NCBI RefSeq assembly: GCF_000312505.2
Contig: NZ_HG326225.1
Location: 1 to 64,000, forward strand
Direction: 5' to 3'
Length of the DNA stretch: 64,000 bases
Origin: Fenollaria massiliensis
GTDB taxonomy: Bacteria; Bacillota; Clostridia; Tissierellales; Peptoniphilaceae
Positions 14,531-23,419 of this stretch are shown here, piece after piece. A program made the translations under genes and the position numbers. Under the pieces are notes generated by a model that was not told the DNA's origin, searched no databases, and saw nothing but the letters and a program-made list of their open reading frames with translations. The first letter of the stretch is position 1; every line of letters starts with the position of its first letter.

Positions 14531-16302
14531 TAAATTTCACTTGTTGCCTTTTTTAGCCAAGCTTTTTCATCTTCATTTAAAAGTGGGCATATTTTTTCAT
14601 AAACAGCTTTATGATAATCGTTTAGCCATAATATTTCTTCAGCTGTAAGCATGTCTTTATCTATAGCATCCTTATCGATAGGAGCGTATGTTAGTGGCTC
14701 AAGTCTAAAGAATTCGCCGTATTTACTTGTTCCTGCGTCTTCAACATAAACCAAAACTTCAGTTCTAACGCCATATTTACCGTCTTCATAAACGCCTGGC
14801 TCAACACTGAAAATCATATTCTTAACTAGGTCTATGTCATTGTATCTTGATGAAATATTGTGTGGTCCTTCGTGAACATTTAGTAAATATCCAACACCGT
14901 GACCAGTTCCATGAAGATAATCCATTTGGTGCTTGTAAAGGTCAAGTCTTGCTAAAAGGTCTAAGGATGAACCCTTAGTGCCTCTCTTAAATACAACGCT
15001 CATAAGTCTAATAAAGCCCTTTAATACAAGAGTAAATCCTTTTTTCTCTTCATCAGTTAATGCACCCATAGCCATGGTTCTAGTAACGTCAGTTGTTCCA
15101 AAGCGATATTGTCCGCCGCTGTCAACTAATAAAAGTCCTTTATTATCAAGCTTTTTGTTAGTTTCTTCACTTGACATATAGTGAACGATGGCAGCATTAT
15201 CAGCATAACCGCAGATAGTCTCAAAGCTTTCTTCCAAGAAATCTTCTGACATTGCTCTAAAATCATGAAGTTTATTTTGAACAGTAAGTTCGTCAAGTGA
15301 TTTTTTGTCAGACTCTTTAAGCCACTTCATAAATCTTGCAAGTGCCACACCATCAGTGATGTGCGCTTTCTTTACATTTTTAATTTCAGTATCATTTTTA
15401 ACTGCTTTAAACTTAGTAGTGATATTTATATCACCTATAACATAGTTATCATCTTCAATAAGCTTGAACATGTATCTATTAATCTTGTTTTCATCTAGAT
15501 AAATAGTTTTGTCTTTAATCTTTCTTAAATCATCTTCAAATGCTTCATATTTTTTAACTTCAACGCCTTGTGCATTAAGCGCCTTGATTATGGCATCATC
15601 AAGCTTATCAAGATCTGTATAGATGGCTGCCTTATCAAAATCAACGTAAGCGTATGAAATTAATACTGGTGAATCTTGTATATCATTTGCTCTTATGTTA
15701 TATAGCCAGCAAATGTCATCAAGTGAAGCTATGATGCTTAGGTCAGCGCCTTCCTCTTTTAATTTGGCTCTTACTCTTGATAATTTATCCTTAGTGCTCT
15801 CGCCTGCTTCTTCACTAGATAATATAAAGGCTTTGTCCTTTTTAAGTGCAGGTCTATCAGTCCAAATTTCTGAGATTAGATCAACATCGTCAACAAATTT
15901 AACGTCCCTGTCATCAACAAGGTCCTCTATCCTTTCAAACATTGCTTCAGAGAAAGTTTTTCCGTTAAAACCAATCACTTCCCCTTCTTTAACGTTATCT
16001 CTTAAGTATTCCATAAATGTTGGAACACCTGGTTTGCCCCATTTATATAATTCATAAGAAGTGCCTTTTAATTGATTTTCAGCTTGAACGTGATATCTTC
16101 CGTCTGCCCAAAGCATTGCCTTATCCATAGTGATTATGACATTGCCTTGTGAGCCAGTAAAACCTGATATGAAGACTCTATCCTTGTAATGATCGGATAA
16201 GTACTCGTTCATGTGTGGATCAGCTGTGGCAACTATATACATAGTTATACCATTTTTCTTCATTAATTCTCTTAAACTTTTAACTCTATCGTCAATTGAC
16301 AT
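14530..16302 (-). CDS. pepP: Xaa-Pro aminopeptidase (M24B family)
   Basis: Removes N-terminal residues that precede proline, using two metal ions. The 590 residues match the long, three-domain form: two creatinase-like N-terminal domains (about 1-300) and a pita-bread catalytic domain. The metal ligands are visible as LVDSGGQYRFGTTDVTRT (Asp, Asp), HGTGHGVGYLLNVHEG (His) and FSVEPGVYEDG with RTEVLVY (both Glu). GGGAGG precedes the ATG. First gene of the pepP-uvrC pair, with an extended -10 promoter. No signal peptide, so cytoplasmic. Confidence 0.94.
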   Translation of the reverse strand: MSIDDRVKSLRELMKKNGITMYIVATADPHMNEYLSDHYKDRVFISGFTGSQGNVIITMDKAMLWADGRYHVQAENQLKGTSYELYKWGKPGVPTFMEYLRDNVKEGEVIGFNGKTFSEAMFERIEDLVDDRDVKFVDDVDLISEIWTDRPALKKDKAFILSSEEAGESTKDKLSRVRAKLKEEGADLSIIASLDDICWLYNIRANDIQDSPVLISYAYVDFDKAAIYTDLDKLDDAIIKALNAQGVEVKKYEAFEDDLRKIKDKTIYLDENKINRYMFKLIEDDNYVIGDINITTKFKAVKNDTEIKNVKKAHITDGVALARFMKWLKESDKKSLDELTVQNKLHDFRAMSEDFLEESFETICGYADNAAIVHYMSSEETNKKLDNKGLLLVDSGGQYRFGTTDVTRTMAMGALTDEEKKGFTLVLKGFIRLMSVVFKRGTKGSSLDLLARLDLYKHQMDYLHGTGHGVGYLLNVHEGPHNISSRYNDIDLVKNMIFSVEPGVYEDGKYGVRTEVLVYVEDAGTSKYGEFFRLEPLTYAPIDKDAIDKDMLTAEEILWLNDYHKAVYEKICPLLNEDEKAWLKKATSEI

Positions 16303-16325
16303 AATAAAACCTCCCTTATGAATGT

Positions 16326-16354
16326 ATTATACCACAAAAATATATTTTTTTGTA
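16326..16354 (-). promoter_or_regulatory. Promoter of pepP-uvrC
   Basis: Minus strand: TACAAA (16349-16354), 17 bases, TATAAT (16326-16331) with TGG before it (extended -10). Confidence 0.7.
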
Positions 16355-16404
16355 CTCTTTGTATTAGTCTTAGCTAATTATTACGAAAATGATAATATTT
16401 TAGC

Positions 16405-16433
16405 TTGTCTTTAATTATTTTATATGATATAAT
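16405..16433 (+). promoter_or_regulatory. Promoter of degV
   Basis: TTGTCT (16405-16410), 17 bases, TATAAT (16428-16433) with TGA before it. The transcript would start near 16440, a leader of about 16 bases holding GAGAGG. Confidence 0.8.
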
Positions 16434-16455
16434 TAACAAATGAGAGAGGTAAAAA

Positions 16456-17328
16456 ATGACAAGAATTATAATTGATAGTGCGAGTGATTTCACTCAAGAA
16501 GAAATTAAAGAATTTAATCTAGAACCCCTTTATGTAAGTGTTATTGATACTGATGATATAGAAAATATTTATCGTGACGGACTTGATATAAAAACGTCGG
16601 AAATATATAAAAACATGAGAAATGGCAAGATTTACAAAACTAGTCAGATCAATCTTAACCAGTACTTAGAGTGTTTTGAAAAAGTATGCAAAGAAGGCGA
16701 AGACTTCATATACATCTGTCTTTCATATGGCTTAACTACTGCTTGGGACTCATCTTGCATGGCTATACAAATGCTAAAAGAAAAGTATCCAAACATTAAG
16801 ATGGTGTCTATAAATTCTAAATCCATGACTATAGGTGAGCAGCTTATCGTTAGAGAGATTATCAAGATGAATAATGAAGGTAAATCGATTGAAGAGCTTG
16901 AAGAAAGAGCAAAGTTCTTAGCTGGCAAAGTTAACCACTTATTTACAGTTGAAGACCTTGAGTATCTTTATAGGGGCGGAAGAATTTCAAAAGCAATCAA
17001 AGCTGTTGGTCAAGTCTTAAATATCAAGCCTTTACTTGCAAATGATGAGAACGGCGCTTTGATCTTAAAAGATAAAGTTCGTGGCGAAGCAAAAGTTTAT
17101 AAGAAAATACTAAATCTTTACTTTGACGATGTAAGACGCAATCCTGATATACTTAAGCATACCATCATTGGTCATACAGATAACTTAGCAAACGCTCAAA
17201 AGCTTTATGAAATGATTAACGAAGAATTTGATGCGAAAGATATTGCTATAAGAGAGATAGGAACTGCAATAGGCGCACACGTTGGACCGGGCTGTTTAGC
17301 GATTGCCTACATTGATGAAACAAAATAA
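16456..17328 (+). CDS. DegV-family fatty-acid-binding protein
   Basis: A 290-residue cytoplasmic protein of the DegV/FakB type, which holds a fatty acid for phosphorylation by a FakA kinase. It opens with the typical IIIDSASDFTQEEI and shows YRDGLDIKTSEIYK, the central TSQIN segment, YRGGRISK (about 173-180) and a C-terminal GPGCLAIAYI. No fakA is in the window. GAGAGG lies 6 bases before the ATG. It is a single-gene unit divergent from pepP with its own terminator. Confidence 0.92.
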   Translation: MTRIIIDSASDFTQEEIKEFNLEPLYVSVIDTDDIENIYRDGLDIKTSEIYKNMRNGKIYKTSQINLNQYLECFEKVCKEGEDFIYICLSYGLTTAWDSSCMAIQMLKEKYPNIKMVSINSKSMTIGEQLIVREIIKMNNEGKSIEELEERAKFLAGKVNHLFTVEDLEYLYRGGRISKAIKAVGQVLNIKPLLANDENGALILKDKVRGEAKVYKKILNLYFDDVRRNPDILKHTIIGHTDNLANAQKLYEMINEEFDAKDIAIREIGTAIGAHVGPGCLAIAYIDETK

Positions 17329-17334
17329 TATTTT

Positions 17335-17366
17335 AAGGTCAAGCTATAAAAGTTTGACCTTTTTTA
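17335..17366 (+). terminator. Terminator of degV
   Basis: AAGGTCAA/TTGACCTT stem (17335-17342 with 17354-17361), then TTTTT. Confidence 0.8.
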
Positions 17367-17389
17367 TGCAATTCAATACTATTTACATA

Positions 17390-17424
17390 GAAAAACTCCT
17401 AATCAAATGATCAGGAGTTTTTTA
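17390..17424. terminator. Terminator of the DUF1846 gene, probably bidirectional
   Basis: AAAACTCCT/AGGAGTTTT stem (17392-17400 with 17413-17421), with A/T runs on both sides, between convergent genes. Confidence 0.72.
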
Positions 17425-17448
17425 AAAGATTATATTAATTAATTTTTA

Positions 17449-18927
17449 TTAAAATTTTATATCGATATAGTCGCTTGTTAAGTCAATATTTAATTTTCTG
17501 AATAATTCTATATCAGTTAAATTTAACATAGCTGTTGAGTGAGCTCTTAAATTTCTTATATTAGAAAGATTGTCTATACAAAGCTTAGCGCTTGGATTAA
17601 ACATCTTTGATGTTGCTAGGCAAATTAAAACCTCTTCAACATTTAGTAGCGGGCTCTCTTCTTTTTCAATTATTCCCTTAACTTCAATGATTGGTTCAAG
17701 TATAGCCTTATCAATTAAGTGCAATTCATCAGGAAGTTTTGATATATACTTAAGAAGATTAAGTACAGCAGCCGCAGCTGAGTCCATAAGTTCGCCGTCT
17801 CTACCAGTTATGATGGTATCTTCATATTCGATGGCAGTTACATTTGAGTTAGTGATGCCCTTCTTAAGAAGATCCTCTTTTTTATTTCTAGCAGCAACCA
17901 AAGATTTTCTGTCCTCTACCTTAAGATTTAATTCTTCCATAAGAGTCTTGATTCTTTGAGCTTCGTCCTTCTTTTGATTAGTCATCTTATAAGTAAGAAG
18001 CGCCTTTAGATATCTTCTGATAATTTCTTGTCTTGATGCCTCTTTAACAACTTCTTCGTCAATGATGCCGGACTTAATTCTATTTACACCCATATCAGTT
18101 GGAGATTTATAAAATTCTTCGCCCATAATTCTATCAAGAATCTTCTTTAATATAGGAAAGGCTTGTACGTCTCTGTTATAATTTACAGAAATTTCGCCAT
18201 ACGCTTGCAAATGGTATGGATCGATTTGGTTAACATCACTTAAATCAGCAGTCGCAGCCTCATAAGCAAGATTTAGTTCGTGCTTTAGTGGAAGATTCCA
18301 AACTGGGAAAGTTTCGAATTTTGCATAACCAGCCTTAACGCCGCGTTTATATTCATGATAAAGTTGAGATAAACATGTAGTCATCTTACCGCTGCCTGGG
18401 CCTGGGCCAGTCACAACTATGATAGGCATAGTAGTCTCAATGTATGGGTGCTTACCAAAGCCATCTTCAGAAAGAATTTTGTCAACATCATTAGGGAAGC
18501 CTTCAGTTTTGTCATGAAGATAAACCCTCATGCCTCTTGCTTCCATGTACTCTTTAAATTTATCAACATTTTCATCTTTCTTGTAACGATTGATAACAAC
18601 GCTGTTAATCTTAATACCCTTTGCCTTTAATCTCTCGATAAGTCTAATTGCTTCTCTCTCGTAAGTCAATCCAGTATTGTTATTAAGCTTATTTGATATG
18701 ATGTCTTGAGCGTGTATAGTTATGATGACTTCCATCCTGTCTTTTAATTTTTCAAGTAAAACAGTTTTTACGTCTTCATCATAACCTGGCAAAACTCTTT
18801 GCGCATGCTTATCGCCAATTAATTTACCGCCAAACTCCATATAAAGCTTCTCAAACTTTCCAACCCTCTTTAAAATATAGTCACTTTGTTCCTTTATATA
18901 TAGTTCATTTGAAAAACCTAGTTTCAT
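17449..18927 (-). CDS. DUF1846 family protein
   Basis: A 492-residue cytoplasmic protein of the DUF1846 family, widespread in Firmicutes and of unknown function. It matches in length and in the start (MKLGFSNELYIKEQSDYILK). It has a loop reminiscent of a P-loop, VVTGPGPGSGKMTTCLSQLY (about 171-190). Possible roles in nucleotide binding are an inference from that loop. GAGGTG precedes the ATG. Single gene with its own promoter and terminator. Confidence 0.87.
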   Translation of the reverse strand: MKLGFSNELYIKEQSDYILKRVGKFEKLYMEFGGKLIGDKHAQRVLPGYDEDVKTVLLEKLKDRMEVIITIHAQDIISNKLNNNTGLTYEREAIRLIERLKAKGIKINSVVINRYKKDENVDKFKEYMEARGMRVYLHDKTEGFPNDVDKILSEDGFGKHPYIETTMPIIVVTGPGPGSGKMTTCLSQLYHEYKRGVKAGYAKFETFPVWNLPLKHELNLAYEAATADLSDVNQIDPYHLQAYGEISVNYNRDVQAFPILKKILDRIMGEEFYKSPTDMGVNRIKSGIIDEEVVKEASRQEIIRRYLKALLTYKMTNQKKDEAQRIKTLMEELNLKVEDRKSLVAARNKKEDLLKKGITNSNVTAIEYEDTIITGRDGELMDSAAAAVLNLLKYISKLPDELHLIDKAILEPIIEVKGIIEKEESPLLNVEEVLICLATSKMFNPSAKLCIDNLSNIRNLRAHSTAMLNLTDIELFRKLNIDLTSDYIDIKF

Positions 18928-18944
18928 GTTTTCACCTCGTTAAG

Positions 18945-18973
18945 ATTATAACACACGAGAAAAATTATTACAA
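18945..18973 (-). promoter_or_regulatory. Promoter of the DUF1846 gene
   Basis: Minus strand: TTGTAA (18968-18973), 17 bases, TATAAT (18945-18950). Confidence 0.8.
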
Positions 18974-19049
18974 TTATTTTTTTGCGTATAATGAAAAAAT
19001 TTTTATGGATTTACTTTTAACGAAAAATGTTTTAAAATGCTTTTAACAC

Positions 19050-19083
19050 AAAAAAATCCTAGGACAAAAGTCCTAAGATTTTT
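19050..19083 (-). terminator. Terminator of the large S-layer homology gene
   Basis: A 13-bp stem with one mismatch (19053-19065 with 19070-19082), TTTT loop, then seven T on the minus strand. Confidence 0.88.
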
Positions 19084-19099
19084 TGTATAGTTTGTTTAA

Positions 19100-21313
19100 T
19101 TATCTAAAGCTAATTCTATCTATGTGCCAATTTTTACCAATATTTATATCTATTGTTCTTCCTTCATACCAACTAGAGCCAAGTTCCCTATATAGTTGAT
19201 CAAAAGTATAATTGGAATCAATTGTAGTATCTTTATCTAGTACATATCCATAATGATCATACTCACTTTCAAATAGTAGAACTGATTCATTTGCACCCCA
19301 TGAAGCTCTTACTATCTTTATTGTCCTATCATATCTACCATTTTGTGCTCTGTAACCACTAGGTTCCTTTTCTGAATAGCTTCTTACTGTATTATTAATT
19401 ATTTCAAAGTAATAGTATGTTACATAATCTAATGTTCTAATCTCTAAATCCTTATCGATTTTAACTTCATATTCTCTGCCTGTGTTGTATTCTTTAATAC
19501 CTAAAGCATCGCTCTTTTTGTAATTTACTCTAGCTTGTACCCAGTTATTATTATATACATATCCATTGTTATATCTTGAATCAATAACCATAATTCTCTT
19601 AATAACATCTTTATCCTTTTCAAGAATAACTACTCTTGATCCTTCGCCTATATCTCTTACTCTTACTCCTCTTCTTGAATCAAAGCTATCTGCTGTTAAG
19701 CCATAATCGTAGTAATAAGTTTCTCTGTCTCTATAGCTATTTGATGAATTCTTTGGATATAATTCTATTTGATATTGGTCACGGTTTCTACCTTTATCAT
19801 TATTTCTATATACGATGTATTCATTGTCAAAACCATCGCCAACGTCTATTGATACAACTTCGTCGTCATATTTAACATCTGTTTCTATTTCAACATATAC
19901 TGATCCAAGTCTTGCTAGTTCATCATATGTCAATTTGCGTTCTCTATAAGATCTTCTAGAGTTGTCTCTACTGTCATAAATATCATAGTCTCTATCACTT
20001 CTTGGAAGCTTGTAAGTGTTTTCTCTACCGTTTAATGAAACTATTGTAATCTCTCTATAATTTAATTTCTTGATATATCCCTTGTAATCGTCTGAAGATG
20101 CTGTTACTTCAAGTGTTTTAACCTTTTCATTGTAGATAGTTGCTTTAACTTGAGAACCTCTCTTAACATCGATTAAATCTCTAGTTCTATTGTTAATTGT
20201 GATTGATGAATCAGAATCAACTTTAAATACTCTTGAAACTTTGTTCTTGCTGCTATCTGTATAAGTAATTTTGATTTCTTTGTTTGAGCTGTCAACGTTT
20301 GTTACTTCACCTTCAAGGCTGAATTGAACGCCCTTTGCGTTTATTGACTTAGCTTGCATTGCACCTAAAGATGAGTCAGCAGTAACTGTTACGTTTTGAC
20401 CAACTAATAAGCTTGATAGATTACCAATGCTTCCATCTACTGTTATAACTGTTGATGGATTTATAGAGAATACCTTGCCAGTAGCTGTGTTATCGTTAAC
20501 TAGCATTATAGCCGTAACTCCTGTGATACCAATTTCTTTAATAGTACCTGTAACAACTGTTGGTGTTGGATTAACTGGAGTTACAGGGTTTACTGGATTA
20601 ACTGGATTAACTGGGTTAACTGGATTTACATTGCTTGTGTTTTTTGCTTGATACTCAAGTGCTGAATAAACCATTCTAGCTACTTGATCTCTTCTAACCG
20701 CTCTCTTTGGATAGAACATGCCTTTTCCAGTACCTTTTTCAGATATAACGCCAGCGTCTATAAGTCCAGCTACAGCTGCTCTAGTTCCTTCTGGGATATC
20801 GTTTACGTCCTTAAATGGAAGAGCGATAACTGGATCTGTTGATTTAACTCCCATTGCTCCTGCGAAAAATTCAGCAAGATTAACTCTACTTACAGGTTTA
20901 TTTGTAGTAAACATTTTATTCTTTTTAGCTGCTTTTAATGTTGTCATATTGACAGCTTGTTTTGCTAAGCACTTAACAACGTTATCTTGTGCCCATTTTG
21001 GTACGCCTAGCGCTACTACGTCCTTAAGCCAAACTTGTCTTGCAGCTTGTAATGCTTTTTCATCGTATTGTGTAAGTATAGCTGCAAATCTCATTGCCTC
21101 TAAGAATGAAATGTCTTTGCCTGGTCTAAATGTTCCATTAGGATAACCTTGTATATATCCTTTGTTACTCATCTCATTGATGTAATTGTATGCCCAATGA
21201 CTCTTAGGCACGTCTTTAAATGTTTTCGCACTTGCTGTGTTCATCGGTATAAATGTGATGCATAGCATAAATACAAGCACTAAACTAAATACTCTTTTTA
21301 AGTTATTTTTCAT
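19100..21313 (-). CDS. Large S-layer homology (SLH) domain surface protein
   Basis: A 737-residue exported protein anchored to the cell wall. Signal peptide 1-29 (cleavage after NTASA). Three SLH repeats lie at about 30-215, the first opening FKDVPKSHWAYNYINEM and containing YPNGTFRPG. A proline-rich linker of NPV repeats (about 228-246) leads to a DUF5666-like beta domain with TAIMLVNDN and INPSTVITVDGSI (about 255-330). The rest is a long beta-rich region full of Arg, Tyr and Asp. It probably forms part of the surface layer or binds a ligand outside the cell. GGAG precedes the ATG. Divergent from a second SLH gene. Confidence 0.87.
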   Translation of the reverse strand: MKNNLKRVFSLVLVFMLCITFIPMNTASAKTFKDVPKSHWAYNYINEMSNKGYIQGYPNGTFRPGKDISFLEAMRFAAILTQYDEKALQAARQVWLKDVVALGVPKWAQDNVVKCLAKQAVNMTTLKAAKKNKMFTTNKPVSRVNLAEFFAGAMGVKSTDPVIALPFKDVNDIPEGTRAAVAGLIDAGVISEKGTGKGMFYPKRAVRRDQVARMVYSALEYQAKNTSNVNPVNPVNPVNPVNPVTPVNPTPTVVTGTIKEIGITGVTAIMLVNDNTATGKVFSINPSTVITVDGSIGNLSSLLVGQNVTVTADSSLGAMQAKSINAKGVQFSLEGEVTNVDSSNKEIKITYTDSSKNKVSRVFKVDSDSSITINNRTRDLIDVKRGSQVKATIYNEKVKTLEVTASSDDYKGYIKKLNYREITIVSLNGRENTYKLPRSDRDYDIYDSRDNSRRSYRERKLTYDELARLGSVYVEIETDVKYDDEVVSIDVGDGFDNEYIVYRNNDKGRNRDQYQIELYPKNSSNSYRDRETYYYDYGLTADSFDSRRGVRVRDIGEGSRVVILEKDKDVIKRIMVIDSRYNNGYVYNNNWVQARVNYKKSDALGIKEYNTGREYEVKIDKDLEIRTLDYVTYYYFEIINNTVRSYSEKEPSGYRAQNGRYDRTIKIVRASWGANESVLLFESEYDHYGYVLDKDTTIDSNYTFDQLYRELGSSWYEGRTIDINIGKNWHIDRISFR
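20571..20627. repeat. 9-bp tandem repeat in the SLH protein linker
   Basis: About six imperfect copies of a TTAACTGGA-type 9-mer (plus strand) encode the NPV linker. In-frame copy-number change is possible by slippage. Confidence 0.8.
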
Positions 21314-21357
21314 GTTTTTGCTCCTTTCATAACTATTTTACTAGTTCTTATGTAATT

Positions 21358-21366
21358 ATTATACCA
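21358..21366 (-). promoter_or_regulatory. Extended -10 promoter of the large SLH gene
   Basis: TGGTATAAT on the minus strand (TATAAT at 21358-21363). No good -35 hexamer is seen. Confidence 0.55.
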
Positions 21367-21482
21367 TATAATATATGTTTTAAATATTACAATCTAGTTA
21401 AAAATTAGCTTTTATTATGTATATATCAATCGAATTTAAATTTTGTAACACGAACTTAACATATAAAAAGCAATTTATGTAG

Positions 21483-21488
21483 TATAAT
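21483..21488 (+). promoter_or_regulatory. -10 box of the small SLH gene
   Basis: TATAAT, with no clear -35. Transcription would start near 21495, at the GGAG ribosome binding site 12 bases before the ATG. Confidence 0.5.
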
Positions 21489-21506
21489 ATAAGTGGAGTG
21501 GTATGT

Positions 21507-22109
21507 ATGAAGAAAAAATTTATACTCTTCTTATGCTTTTTCTTAATTTTATTTACTAGCACAAATCTATGTGCAAAAAATTTAAACAGTAAATTTAAGA
21601 AAAGTGCCGAAGAGCTTAAGTCATACAATATAATACAAGGTGATTCGTCAGGTGATTTGATGCTTGATAAGAATCTTAAGAGAGAAGACCTCATAGTTAT
21701 ACTATCGAGGCTTATGAACGATGAGGAAAGAGCAAAAAAGTTTAGCTCTGAAACAAAGTTTACTGATCTTAAGAGCGCGAGCAAAGTCTACTTGCCTTAC
21801 ATCAACTGGGCTGTGTCAAATGGCTACATACACGGCATAACTAAGGATAAGTTTGGTTATGGAACTTTTGTTACTGTTAAACAGTATCAAGCAATACTAC
21901 TTAGGATACTTGATTATTCATCTGAGGCGAAAAAGTGGGACATGGTCTCTGACTATGCAGTGACTTATGGTCTTATGGACGGTCTTGATCTAAAGCCTGA
22001 TGATTATCTAAATCGTGGTGAGATGGCTTTGATGACTACGAACGCACTAAACACTCCAAAAAAGGGTTCGACACTAAATTTATTAAAAGTTTTAAACTTA
22101 AAAAAATAA
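21507..22109 (+). CDS. Small SLH-like secreted protein
   Basis: A 200-residue exported protein. Signal peptide about 1-24 (MKKKFILFLCFFLILF, cleavage after NLCA). The mature part is two to three divergent SLH-type repeats: ELKSYNIIQGDSSGDLMLDK, TDLKSASKVYLPYINWAVSN with GYIHGITKDKFGYG, and the last with YGLMDGLDLKPDDYLNRGEM. There is no other domain, so it may be a wall-bound accessory or a truncated SLH protein. The start is ATG 21507, with GGAG 8 bases upstream, rather than the GTG at 21498. It has its own terminator. Confidence 0.8.
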   Translation: MKKKFILFLCFFLILFTSTNLCAKNLNSKFKKSAEELKSYNIIQGDSSGDLMLDKNLKREDLIVILSRLMNDEERAKKFSSETKFTDLKSASKVYLPYINWAVSNGYIHGITKDKFGYGTFVTVKQYQAILLRILDYSSEAKKWDMVSDYAVTYGLMDGLDLKPDDYLNRGEMALMTTNALNTPKKGSTLNLLKVLNLKK

Positions 22110-22121
22110 TTTAAAATTTTG

Positions 22122-22147
22122 GTCAAGCATAATCGCTTGGCTTTTTT
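22122..22147 (+). terminator. Terminator of the small SLH gene
   Basis: GTCAAGC/GCTTGGC stem (one G-U) followed by TTTTTT. The 22148-22291 stretch after it is AT-rich with nothing recognisable. Confidence 0.8.
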
Positions 22148-22291
22148 ATTTAGTAAAAAAACTTTATATCAATTTATAACAATATTTTTCTCATAAATTT
22201 ATTTTTTAATAATCTTACATCAATAAAATATATCTATTAACAATTTTCATTTACAAAATATTTTTAAAATTTTCATCACATAAAATATCAT

Positions 22292-22324
22292 AAAAAAAGA
22301 AGAACAATTATAAGCTGTTCTTCT
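22292..22324 (-). terminator. Terminator of the formate/nitrite-type channel gene
   Basis: AGAAGAACA/TGTTCTTCT stem (22298-22306 with 22316-22324), then seven T on the minus strand. Confidence 0.85.
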
Positions 22325-22337
22325 ATATAAATATATA

Positions 22338-23099
22338 TTATTCTTTATAAGCGTAATAATAAAATATTATTAGTATCATGCCGCCAACAATATTACCAAG
22401 TGTAACTGGAATTAAATTGTGAAACATTGCCGCCATATCACATGTGCCGCTAATCATCATAGCTATAGGTAGATAAAACATATTGGCAACACAGTGCTCG
22501 AAGCCGCATATAATGAATATTGCAACTGGAAAAGCTGATGCAAAAACTTTTGCTGTTATCTCTTTACTAGCTGTCGCAAGCCAAACTGATAAGCAAACTA
22601 GGATGTTGCAGCCAATTCCTTTAACGAAAAGCTCTAAAAATCCTTGTGATGTCTTTGCATTATAAATATTTACAAAAAGCTCTTTTGTTCCATCTGATAA
22701 AATATTTGAATAAAATACTATAGCTACAATTAAAAGTGCTCCGATAAAATTATATAAATATACTTTTAGCCAATTGTATAATAGATTGCCAAGTTTTGTT
22801 CTTTTATCAAGTGTTGCACCAAACATGAGTATATTGCCTGTGAATAATTCTGCTCCGCCAACAACTACAGCTACTATACCGATGGTGAAGGTTAATCCAA
22901 CAAGTATTTTTGTGATTTGCGGGTTAAATCCTTTACCAAGATTGTTCACTATAGTTGATGAAACGCCACCAAATGCTATATACATACCTGCTAATACACC
23001 TAAAAAGAACTGCGCTCTCGTCTTAAGCTTAGTTTTATTAACCCCATTAGACAAGGTCATGGACAGTACCTCTTTTGGGCTGAAATTTTCTTTTTCCAT
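22338..23099 (-). CDS. Formate/nitrite transporter (FNT) family channel
   Basis: A 253-residue membrane channel with about six helices, expected to move formate, nitrite or hydrosulfide. FNT signatures include GVSSTIVNNLGKG (about 44-56), a LFTGNILMFGATLD segment (about 88-101), GCNILVCLSVWLA (about 163-175), and CGFEHCVANMFYLP (about 195-208) with the central His of the family. Formate is a likely substrate in an anaerobe with PFOR, but no pyruvate formate-lyase is visible here. The start is ATG 23099 (GGGGGT upstream) because the longer frame would begin inside the promoter. Own promoter and terminator. Confidence 0.9.
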   Translation of the reverse strand: MEKENFSPKEVLSMTLSNGVNKTKLKTRAQFFLGVLAGMYIAFGGVSSTIVNNLGKGFNPQITKILVGLTFTIGIVAVVVGGAELFTGNILMFGATLDKRTKLGNLLYNWLKVYLYNFIGALLIVAIVFYSNILSDGTKELFVNIYNAKTSQGFLELFVKGIGCNILVCLSVWLATASKEITAKVFASAFPVAIFIICGFEHCVANMFYLPIAMMISGTCDMAAMFHNLIPVTLGNIVGGMILIIFYYYAYKE

Positions 23100-23120
23100 A
23101 ATTTTACCCCCTACGCTTAT

Positions 23121-23149
23121 ATTATACAAGCATAGAGGGCTTTAGTCAA
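23121..23149 (-). promoter_or_regulatory. Promoter of the FNT channel gene
   Basis: Minus strand: TTGACT (23144-23149), 17 bases, TATAAT (23121-23126). The leader is only about 16 bases. Confidence 0.82.
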
Positions 23150-23151
23150 GA

Positions 23152-23409
23152 TTATAAATTTTCTTTTAAGAAATCTTCTACCTTTTTTATTGCTTCTTCT
23201 TCATCTGCGCCTTCAATTATGAACTTGATTACCTCGCCTTGTTTTGCTTGTAGGCCCATAAGTCCTAAAATTGATTTAGCATTTACAATTTTTTCTCCTT
23301 TAGCTACTTTTACATCGCTTTTGATAGCTGCTAGTAATTTTACAAGTAAACCTGCTGGTCTTGCGTGTATACCTATCGGGTCTGTGATTGTGTATTCGAA
23401 TTCTTTCAT
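23152..23409 (-). CDS. ptsH: Phosphocarrier protein HPr
   Basis: An 85-residue phosphocarrier of the sugar phosphotransferase system. His15 (GIHARPAG) takes phosphate from enzyme I. Ser46 (NAKSILGLMGL) is the regulatory site that Firmicute HPr kinase modifies to control catabolite repression with CcpA. Length is standard. It follows ptsI by 10 bases and ends the nagA-ptsI-ptsH unit, an order reversed from the usual ptsHI. Confidence 0.96.
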   Translation of the reverse strand: MKEFEYTITDPIGIHARPAGLLVKLLAAIKSDVKVAKGEKIVNAKSILGLMGLQAKQGEVIKFIIEGADEEEAIKKVEDFLKENL

Positions 23410-23419
23410 TTTGTCCTCC

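Noticed and set aside
21398-21784. A 128-codon open frame antisense to the small SLH gene
   Set aside because: It is the complement of a clear exported SLH protein, with no ribosome binding site and a low-complexity product.
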